Position numbers and translations under genes: made by a program
Notes under the pieces: generated by a model
Seen by the model: only the letters and a program-made list of their open reading frames with translations
Databases searched by the model: none
Told to the model about the DNA's origin: nothing
Shown here: piece after piece, positions 10,760-21,100 of the stretch
How the letters are laid out: each line of letters opens with the position of its first letter
Position numbering within the stretch: position 1 is the first letter of the stretch
Assembly: GCF_000003815.2 (NCBI RefSeq)
Contig: NC_049997.1
Coordinates: 10,347,860 to 10,411,859 of the forward strand
Direction of reading: 5' to 3'
DNA: 64,000 nt
From: Branchiostoma floridae
Lineage: Eukaryota > Chordata > Leptocardii > Amphioxiformes > Branchiostomatidae

Positions 10760-11790
10760 TGACATCCATCACTCTTCTCCGATTCACTCTCAAAACTATT
10801 ATTGTTAACATAACTATGAAAGTTATATATATAGACAAGATTACTTTTAAGGGTATAGAAATTGTAACATAAGAGCTGTGTAAATATGTATCAAACTGTA
10901 TGGACCAAAGTTCCTCTCTCCGATTCTCTCTCAAAACTATTATAGTAAACATAACTATGTAACTTTACACACGTAAAGTACATAGACAAAAGGTTTAGAA
11001 ATTATAACATAAGAGCTGTGTAAATATATATCAAACTGTATGTAGCAAAGTTCCTCTCTCCGATTCTCTCTCAAAACTATTATAGTCAACATATAGCTAT
11101 GTAATTTTACACACGTAGAGTATATAGACAAAAGGTATAGAAATTATAACATAAGAGCTGTGTAAATATGTATCAAAGTTTATGTAGGAAAGTTCCTCTC
11201 TCCGGTTCTCTCTCAAAACTATTATTGTTAACATAACTATGAAAGTTATATATATAGACAAGATTACTTTTAAGGGTATAGAAATTGTAACATAAGAGCT
11301 GTGTAAATATGTATCAAAGTTTATGTAGGAAAGTTCCTCTCTCCGGTTCTCTCTCAAAACTATTATTGTTAACATAACTATGAAAGTTATATATATAGAC
11401 AAGATTACTTTTAAGGGTATAGAAATTGTAACATAAGAGCTGTGTAAATATGTATCAAAGTTTATGTAGGAAAGTTCCTCTCTCCGGTTCTCTCTCAAAA
11501 CTATTATTGTAAACTTAACTATTTTAACTTTATACACACAATGTACATAGACAAACCCACCTTGAAGGGTACAGAAATAGTAACATTATAGCTGTGTAAA
11601 TATGTATCAAACTGTATGTAGCAAAGTTCCTCTCTCCATCACTCCGTGACATCCATCACTCTTCTCCGATTCTCTCTCAAAACTATTATAGTAAATATAA
11701 CTATGTAACTTTACACACGTAAAGTACTTAGACAAAAGGTATAGACATCATAACATTAGAACTGTGTAAATGTATATCAAACTGCGGCAA
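10760..11790. repeat. Minisatellite, 141-bp unit, about seven copies
   Basis: The phrase 'gttcctctctccgattctct' recurs at about 10911, 11051, 11193, 11334, 11475 and 11627, so the spacing is 140-142 bp with one 152-bp interval. Shared parts include 'cataagagctgtgtaaatat'. Because 141 is divisible by three, the array stays open as a periodic 47-residue frame on the minus strand. That frame is a by-product of the period, not a gene. Confidence 0.85.
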
Positions 11791-12126
11791 TGCAGAGCTC
11801 TGCCGTAATTTGGCGCAATGTTTAATCCCGCATTCATTACTTACTTCATAACCTGTCCCTCCTAACCCAATTCCGGTCCCTCGTGATGTCATACCCGACG
11901 CACAAACCCTAAGTAATCACGTAAATGCGACAGTCCTATATCATGTCCCCCTACTTAATTCTATTTCCCTCGGCTTGATTAAATGGATTGGGGACCGGGA
12001 GGTCGATAGTTACGAAGGCGGGTGGATTAATTCCATTTTGCGATCGGACCCGGAATTTCCAGAGGGGCGTCGTCCTTCAGTGTCCTGGGAAAGAGCTGGT
12101 GGTGGTACAAAGAGACGCTGGGAACG
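11791..12126 (+). promoter_or_regulatory. Upstream region and probable 5' UTR of the plus-strand cysteine-module gene
   Basis: This lies between the minisatellite and the signal-peptide ATG. I see no convincing TATA box near a start site, and the transcription start is not known. It is moderately GC-rich near 12040-12126, just before the ATG. Confidence 0.3.
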
Positions 12127-12195
12127 ATGGAGACGCCTAGATTTGCTGCCTTGTGTGGAGCGTTTTTCCTCGTCCTAACGGGAGTTAGACACACG
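12127..12195 (+). CDS. Exon 1: signal peptide
   Basis: The exon encodes 23 residues, METPRFAALCGAF then FLVLTGVRHT: a short basic start and a hydrophobic core, as expected for secretion. It ends at a consensus GTGAGT donor after a complete codon (phase 0). The start is the only suitable ATG before the donor. Confidence 0.8.
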
Positions 12196-15100
12196 GTGAG
12201 TGAAACGATCACTTTTGATCCTTGATTTAGCTTTTAGTCAATGTAGTTTTTGGGATAGAATCCAAGATCGCTCAAACCCCAGTGACCAAACCCAGGGCAC
12301 ATGTACCGCTATGTCCATCAAGACGATCTTTACCGTCAGCATTAAAAGCCTGGAGAAATTAGCAACTTTTCATTACCGCAATGTAAAACCTCACTGGTTG
12401 AAGGTGTACGTGCTGTAAGTTTAACGGTCAGCTATATGAGCCGCGCAGACGGTCATTACGATAAGATAGATGGCCGTGTCTGGCAAGAGAAACTGTTAAA
12501 GGACGCACGATAATTCATCATCCTCTATATAGGGATGGAAGGTTCCTGTTTATTCTACTCTCTAAGCAGAGGTCGGTGGGGGAAATCGTGACATTTTCCT
12601 TTATGCCGTCTTTTCGGACGATGGGGAGGCTGATCGGATCGAAAAAGACGGCTTAAAGAAGGAAAAGGTCACGGTTTTCTCCATCACTGACCTCTGCTTG
12701 GAGTGTACGCACAATGCAGTTATAGGTACGGTCTGTCGTATAATATGAAGCCCTCCTACCCAAAGTAAAGAAAGGGCCACATGTAATGGTTATCAGGACT
12801 TGCCAAAGCTATCATGCAAGAAACCGCCAAGGGAGAAATAAATAAAAGAGGGTTAGGCAATAGGAAATTAAAAATGGGAGGATACTACTGATATCAGAGA
12901 ATGGACCGGCATGACACTAAGTGAAACAGTAAGAAGAACATAGAAGGGTGTAGAAAACTGATGGGCAGATATTCTGTGGTACCCAGAAGGTCAAACAGTT
13001 CGACTAAGGGATAGATCATAGATGAGATGAGGAGTCATAATTCCATATGCAGTAGAGACGGCGTACTGCACTTGTCAATTTTGATTATTCCTAAATTAAT
13101 GGGTTCGTATCTTGGAATGTCCTGTTCAGGATACTCCTCAAATGCCTGGGTTATTCTGTTATTGAAGATGTTAGACTGTCATATGTCTCACACCAGAATT
13201 CTCTTTGGTAGTAAAACTAAAAGATATAGTAGTCGTTTTCTTCTGATGACTACCATTGGCCATAGGGTGGGCTATTTTTGTCTGTTCTTTCCATATTGAT
13301 AAAGAGAAAATTTGACTGAATATATAATCTAATAGTAGCCACCATGATTAATTAGGGGGGCCCTCAGGGGGCTTGTATCGAAATAACTTCTGAACTGCAG
13401 GTGAAAGGAGCAGAAATTGAGCAAACAAGTGCACTTTCCTAAGATAGAAATTGGAAGAAACCTGCAGTAATATACTAGTACACCAAAAACCGAAGGAGAG
13501 GGAAGTTTCTATGAATTTGATGTCACGTTTTAAGACAACATGGTTTCCTTTTGATGAAATCTCGTAATCCGTTCAGCATAATAGTAAATAATATACTTTT
13601 GTTATGAAATGGAAACCTAAAAGTATAACAAATTTAAAAGACATTTTAAGTGAAATCTTTGATGAAAGTTCTTCGAACGGCAACAAAAAGCCCACGATCA
13701 GCAAAGTCGGACAGCGTTTCGACAGATATCCGGACACTGGCAAAGCCTTCTTCTTTACAATGTATAACATGCTTGCGTGAAGACTATCAACACTTTCGAC
13801 ATGTTGCTTTAAAAACAGTCTCAAAAATGAATTATCTCTATGGATTGTGCCATTCCTGTACACTATTTCCACAAAAAAAATCACGTAACAATAATGGTAC
13901 AAATTGTATCTTCCCATCAATTAAATGACGTTGTCAGAATTGCTAAATTGCTCTGGGATTTTCCAAGGGTATAATAAAAATGCTGATGTCCTTACCAGGC
14001 AGAAATTCCAGGACATTACTTTCCAAGCAGAGGTTAGGCTCCGGCTTAATATCGACGTCTTTTGAGGCGTTTTTATCAGGTTTTCTATTCTGGTAGGGTT
14101 TCCTTTCGTCTGTCAGCAATTTGTCAGTTTTTTTTTTCGATTGTAGTGGCTTGCACAAATGTGTGGCCCAAGGGCTTCAGAAATGGGGATTCAAGTCCGT
14201 ATGGAATTCTTAGCCTCTGCCAGGCTCCACAAGTAGAAACTGGGTAAATTGGTCGCAAGCCATACTCCTCGGACAACAAAAGCGTACTGTGTCTACACTT
14301 GTCCAAGTTCCTCTATTTTTCCAGCGCCCCGTGGATCCTGGCAGAGGCTAACAAGAACTCCATACGCCATACGAAGTCGAATGAACATGTATACGGAAGT
14401 GTGAACCCCCTGTAGAGAATAGAGATTTCAGGAAACAAAATGGCTTCATAACAGGAACATTCGGCCGCATTGCCAATCAAATTGTTCAAGTCTCGCGAGA
14501 CCATTTAACGGTTTCATGGGGCATGTCCCGCTACATGCACTGATTAGCAGGAGTGTGTGGATGTAATGGCAATGTTCCCTAGGGTTTGTCAAATTAGTTT
14601 AGGCCATGTTGATTTGATATATGTGGATGGCATCCACGCGCGCATCAATTTTTGTCCGTTTCCAAAAGCAAACTTTTCTACTATACTCTAGTCTAAATCC
14701 AACAAAGCGGTTGCAAAGCATACATATGCCGTAAACAACAAACAAAAATATCAGGAAACGGATACTTTCTGTCGTGGAATGGTATTGTCAATTCCAAAGT
14801 CTAAAAGATTTTGAAAGAACAAAAAATTAAACTTTATATTATAATAAAGGCATTACTTTTTTTGGCCAACGTTTTTTATGCGCATGGTTGCATCCAGTTT
14901 TCGGGTTCGCAGTCTTCCATCACCCTCACACTCAGGGTTGACAATCACGGCAAAGCCTATGATATCAACCCTGACAAATCAGCCACAGTATTCGGTTATT
15001 AGGGGTGCCTTGCTTATGAATATTAATGAGCTTGCCCTTATATGGGCAGTCAGCCGTTGGGGATCGGGCGTTGGCATGGTGAGCAAACAAAGTCATGGTA

Positions 15101-18100
15101 ATACGTAACATGATTGGCTGATAGCTTCCCAGCGGCCTTTGCGAGACAGCTTGCGACATCAACAAGCCCAAGGAAGGCCTGTTCTCTGATTGGTTGACAG
15201 CTTGTTTGTGGCGACAATCATAATACCCGTAGGTAGGGCCTGGGACAGCAGGGCCCCATAAGGTAGTGCCGTTGGGGACCGGGCGTTAGGAGGATGTCTT
15301 CCATATACTAGTAATTCAATCTACATGGTCTTATCAGATGTTAGGTATTACCAGCCAGTACCAAAGATAATAGGATGAACCACGAATGAGCTGTATTATG
15401 CAGTAGTATAATCTACCTGTATAACATGTTGCTAGTCTAGAACTAACACTCAATTTTTTTTTCAGACTGCTCTTGTAGGAAGCTTGAGCCACTGCAAGTC
15501 GGACGACCACTGTGTCCCATGGGAGTTCTGTGCCAAGCAGCCAAATGATGACAACGGGATGTGTATGGTATGTAACTGTTTTAAAATCCTATCAGACAGC
15601 AAAGTTTTTTTTGCCGGGGCGCCGAAGGCGCCCGGCTTTGTGCCCGGTTTAATGGTTCGTCCTTGGATGGGTCTGCTATGGTCGCAAAATGTACCGTGCG
15701 TTTTTACGACAATTCTCAGCCCTTCTCAGCCCTTCAAATAAACGCAATGTACCGTGCGTTTTTACGACAATTCTCAGCCCTTCTTAGCCCTTCAAATAAA
15801 CGTTGTAAGAATACTGTTTATCCATGACCTCTACTCGTACAGAAAACATTGCAGCGCTCATTAGCAAAGTCTAGGAAAGGAAAATGTTTCTTGATTTGCA
15901 GTAAAACACTGGTCATGTAACATTTGAGGAGTTGTCGTTAAATCGCACGGTTCATTTTGCGATAGCGTTGACGGGTCCGGGTATTTAGCGGAATAACCCG
16001 GAATAACCCGGAATAACCCGGAATAACCTTAATAAAGGATGAAAGCTACCGAAATACAGTGTGCTTTGATAAGTTAAGATCGCAGAATGCAATATTTTGG
16101 CATAAAATAATGTATATATGGCCATGGGAACAAGAAATATTACGGTTATTCCGGGTTATTCCGGGTCATTTCGGGTTATTCCGGTAAATACCCTCACGGG
16201 CGTTGACGGTGCGGAGGAGGTGAGATTTTTATCGTACAGAAATTGGTACAGTTTGTAAAGTTATCTTTCTGGAATTCGGATGTATTAAAATATAACATTA
16301 CATTCTAAGGCGTAGTGTCATGTGAGTAAAATGAGCACGACATTTGACGAAAGATTTTGTGGAGGGTATACAGTCAAGTTTATTGTGCAACGATTGGAAC
16401 AGTTTACGTGCGGGTGGGAGGGGGGCGTGCGTCTATATATGCAGCTGCAGGAGGTCCTGCAGGACATTTTCGATCGTAAGAGTAACGTACAATTTGAAAA
16501 GATAGTGATCATGAATTCGGACACATTGAAACATATTTCCAAGGAACGGTATATAGTTTTTTTAGTAAAACCAGTGTGTGGGGATTGACGAGAATTTAGA
16601 TAGTTTAATGGTGCACTGTGCTTGAGCCGATGCGAGGCATTATGCAGGGCATTTTTGATTGTAAAAATATCGTACAAGTTGAAAAGATGGATCGGATTCT
16701 AATACATTAAAACATACATTTCCAAAGAATAGTAGAAAACAACGGATTGTAGCTAACTGTTAAACAATCAGCAAAGCAGTTGGCAAGATGTCACACCTGA
16801 ACTTTTGTAGATTTTTGCTTTTTGTTGGTACTAGTAAGATGTTATGTGATCAAGACAATATTTTCTTTCTGTTTCAGTGACGCCTTAGACTGTTCTCTGC
16901 TATATATACAAGTGACACAGTAATATACAGAAACTTACAGCTAGCAAAAGTCTGTACTCAATAAGATTTTACACAGTACACATTTATACTTCTTCTGCTG
17001 AAATCTACGCATTACATTTTGCATCCAACCAAAGAGGTTTGAAAGAGAGTCCTTGATCCAACCAAATTAGACCTTGAGACCTATTAACAGATCATTGATC
17101 ACTGTGCATTTTGCACATACCAGACTCAATCGTGCCACTGAGCACTGCATTTTGCACACACCAGACCAATTGTGCCACTGAGCACTGTGCATTTTGCACA
17201 CACCAGACCTATCGTGCCATTGAGCACTGTGCATTTTGCACACACCAGACCTATCGTGCCATTGAGCACTGTGCATTTTGCACACACCAGACCAATCGTG
17301 CCATTGAGCACTGTGCATTTTGCACACACCAGACCAATCGTGCCATTGAGCACTGTGCATTTTGCACACACCAGACTCAATCGTGCCACTGAGCACTGTG
17401 CATTGTGCAAATAAAGTCAAGCAAAGAACACATATATTGTGAACAATGTGTGAATCTATTTTATCGGGAAAATACCACCAAGGTGACATCATTTTCAGTG
17501 GAGATAATAGAGGCAAACAATGCACTGCAAATGCTTTAATGGCAGTTGTTAACCACAGTACTTGCAGACAAGCAATTACCTGGACAAGTACAGACCTTGA
17601 TGGTGTACTTTTTCAAGGAGATGCACTATACACCTACATAAAACCATCACTAAGATCTGGTGTGGAGTTCCTCTCCGTTGATGATATTCCAGACTATTTG
17701 CAACTTTACAACAATACTGTACGTGTATCAATAAAAGAGTCTTACACTGGAGACATATTTGCCACAGAAGCAGTCTATCCTTATTACACCTTAAAGAAAG
17801 CCCTAGAAGCAGCATTTGCTGAATCCAACACTTGTCTTTTCATAACAGCACATGGAATAACTGGTTCAACAGTAGCATTGTTGCACGCTGATAACAAGTA
17901 TTTTGTTTATGACTCACATGCCAGAAGTCCCATAACAGCATTGCCAGATAGCCATGGCACTTCTACTTTAAGCATGCACAGTTCAAACAGCAATCTAGTT
18001 TCATTCTTGCAACAACTTAACTGGAACACAACATGCAATTTTGAGGTTGTCCCAGTACAAGCAGAAAATGTTTTCTTATCAGTTGAACCTACTGGTATAC

Positions 18101-21100
18101 ACATTATCAATCTGACTAGCAATGTTTCTTCTATGATTGAGTCAGAAAACTGCTTTCAAGTTCAACAACAACACACATACACCTTGGTTAAACCAGAGTT
18201 TGTATCTACGAAAGAGAACCTACAACAACCAAACACAGCATTTCCATTTGCACCACATTGTAACCAAAGTACTGGGAAAAACATTGTGCCATGCACCACA
18301 AGCAAACATCCAAGTGCTATGCCAGAGAACAGGAATGAAGGCCTCTTGAATCAATTAGTAATGTCACCAAATGCAGCATCAAATTTAAATGATAAAAAAG
18401 TGCAAGGTCTTGCAATCCAAAGCGCAATATGCAAGGACAAACAAGAAAAACAAACCTATCAACAGAAGACAGAGAGTCTTGCAGAACAAAGAACATCATA
18501 CAAAGCAAAGAAAGCAAATGAGACCTGTGAGCAAAAAGCAGCACAGCAAAGTTTATATGCTGCCGTATGCAAATTAAGATTCAGACATCCCTATTACGGA
18601 CGTGGTAGAAAGCAACACGCCAATTTGATCGTTGATTGGCGGAGAATCGCAGACTGGTTTCTGATTGGTTATACAAGTTGTCTGGTAGGATCCCCCAGAC
18701 ACGTATAAATATCTTCAGCACGATAATTTTCATATCCAAACGATTCAGAAGCTTGAGAAGTATTGACCGTCCATAATCTGTTCATTACATATTCGTACCA
18801 TGTCTGCCTGTGAAATTTCTGTCACGAAGAAAGAACGACAATGCACATCCGGGACCTCTTCCCGCCTTTGGCTGTGGTCTCGCACCGGAGTTTCTTTTAC
18901 GATTTTTATATCCGGCACACAGCGCACACAAGGGATACAATTCCGCCCACAAAAGTACGCCGGAAAATCCAATTATACCAGTGAACAAAGGTTTCCAGCC
19001 AACTTCCCATAGATTTTAGATATAAACTTCTAGTTTAATAATGATGCACATTTTACTGGAACACAACATGAAATTTTGAGGTAGTCCTTCCAAATGCGCC
19101 CCGGCCAGCTTTTTTTAAAAGCTTTCTTGTTTTGTTGGCATCCGTCTGTCTTGGAAGACAATGGTAGGCTGACGGGTTTAAGGCGACCCGTCTGCCTGGC
19201 CTGCACGTGGGTTTTTAAGGTGAAGGAGGGGTGTGCACGTCCTTCTCCACCCTCTCTTCCACTGGCGCACTAGTCCTACAGGGGCAACTGTATGCAACGT
19301 GTAAGACAGCCCCAGCAGATGCAGGTTTGTTGTTTGGAGTTTCCGTCTCCTAGGAGGACTTCCGACCAAGGATGCAAGGGGTTCCTCCTACCCCTGACTC
19401 ATGTGTCATGGCGGGTGCATCATGCCCGAACATGCCCCTATGGCCTGTCACCACCACAAAGGCCTGTCACTGCCACTAGCCGCAGCTATGTACTCATTTA
19501 CACCTGAGTTAGGTGAGGAAAGTCGTGTAAAGTGCCTTTCCCAAGGGCACAAGATCGGTGACACGGCAAGCGGATTTGAACCCCGGACCTCTCGGGCCTG
19601 AGACCAACGCGCTCCCGATCGTGCCACGCGGTCCCACACCGTCAGACAGCAAAGTAGACAATGTAAAAAGGAATGAAGTGGCTATAGAAATGATGATCCT
19701 GTCAATAACAAATCTTTGTGCTTTTAAAAGGATGATTCTGTTGATAATGGATAACTGTGCATTACTGACAGGATCATCCTGTAAATAACAGAGTTTTGCA
19801 CTATTGACAGGATTGGCCCCAGGCAATTTGGAAACAGAAGTTGTAAGAAGGAAAAGTGAATCACTGGGCATATAAGGTACATTTAACAATTCAAGAATAA
19901 AATCATCTCATATTGGAACAGTGTGTGAAGGCTAGCAGACTGGCGACAGCTACTAGCCCTTGACTAGCCTGGTATCCAACCGTATTATAGCTCCTGAGTC
20001 TCTTCTGTCGTATCTTCTGTCAAATACGTATTTGCGGAAAGGACAGAAGAGACTCGGGAGCTATAATAGGGCTAGCCCATGACTACAGTAGAATACTAGT
20101 AATCAAACACTGGATTCTACTACACATCTAGTACTACTGGTACTACTACTGGAGAAAAATAACTGAACAAAGAAAATTGGAAAAGTTGTAGTGCAGAACT
20201 AAATCATAGCTACTAATCCTAAGAATAACTAAAATCTAAGAAAACCTAATCCTAAGTAATGTTATAACTATGTGACCTTTAAACCCTCACTTTTGAAGAA
20301 AATATTAGGAAAAACACAGAAGCAAGTCTTCACAATTTTCACATCAATCAATATGATATGATATTCAGGGCCACCACATTTACTTAAAGATCTCTTGAAA
20401 AAAGAAAATATTTGTGGGACACTTAACACATGAAGTTATTAAGCTATTAACTTTGAAAGTTAAATGTCATCCATAAATTAAGTCAGTGAGGCCTTAAAAG
20501 TACAAAAATGTAATAATATCCTTAAAAATACAAAGTAAGTAATGTTACAGAACTAGTAAACGTCTTTCATGATGAGGTAGTTCTTTAGAATCGTTGCTAG
20601 TGGTAAATGGTGCACTTTGGAAAGCCTATCTTTACCAAGTAGACGGAGGATCTTCATACGACATGCCCGTTGCAGATTTGGGTAATGGTCCTTGTGATAG
20701 GCGATGAGTCTCCGGATGTCAGTGTCTGTTGTGGATTCCTCAGCAGTAGGGCTGTGTACCTAAATACCCGTACCTGTACCGTACCTAAAAAAATGTTTAG
20801 GTACAGGTCCGGACCTTAACATCTGTGTACCTGTACCTGTACCTAAACAAACTAAATCACTATTAAACACTACTTTTTAAGACTGCTGGACAAGTAAATC
20901 CCGAATCAACAATGACAATGGTGATAATCTTGCAGTTGAAACTTAAGAAAACTTGCAAAGAAATTGTTTTGAGATACAAAGATGACAATTTATCACTAGA
21001 AAAGACAGTTATGTACATGTTTAACTTACATATATTTGGTTAAAAAATTTTAGGTACAGGTGCAGGTCCGGACCTGTACCTAAGCCCGTGTACCTGTACC

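Larger units (their letters stand above)
15613..19105 (+). mobile_element. Probable DNA element carrying a UL36-type protease-like gene
   Basis: Exact 10-bp inverted repeats, GCCGGGGCGC at 15613-15622 and GCGCCCCGGC at 19096-19105, lie at the ends of sequence that differs from both flanks. Inside are a 58-bp duplication, a foldback element, a 42-bp palindromic array, a 420-codon ORF and a CCAAT/TATA promoter-like block. It appears to sit in the A-rich tail of a SINE: a T-run lies on its left, and 'AGCTTTTTTTAAAAG' lies on its right. No transposase, integrase or helicase gene is visible, so it is non-autonomous, partial or of unknown type. The boundaries are inferred. Confidence 0.45.

Noticed and set aside
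11097..11537. 146-codon minus-strand ORF with a 47-residue repeat
   Set aside because: It is the translated 141-bp minisatellite.
10760..11790. CRISPR-like array
   Set aside because: The units are direct tandem repeats without unique spacers, in a eukaryotic genome.
17067..17525. Overlapping repetitive ORFs on both strands across the 42-bp array
   Set aside because: A 42-bp period is divisible by three, so several frames stay open; the peptides are only translated repeat.
17446..18708. Endogenous virus
   Set aside because: Only a tegument-protease-like domain is seen, with no capsid, polymerase or terminase genes; such domains occur in animal mobile elements.
19448..19641. tRNA gene on the minus strand near 19640
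   Set aside because: A- and B-box-like text is present, but the 3' half does not complete a cloverleaf and the sequence continues into a SINE body.
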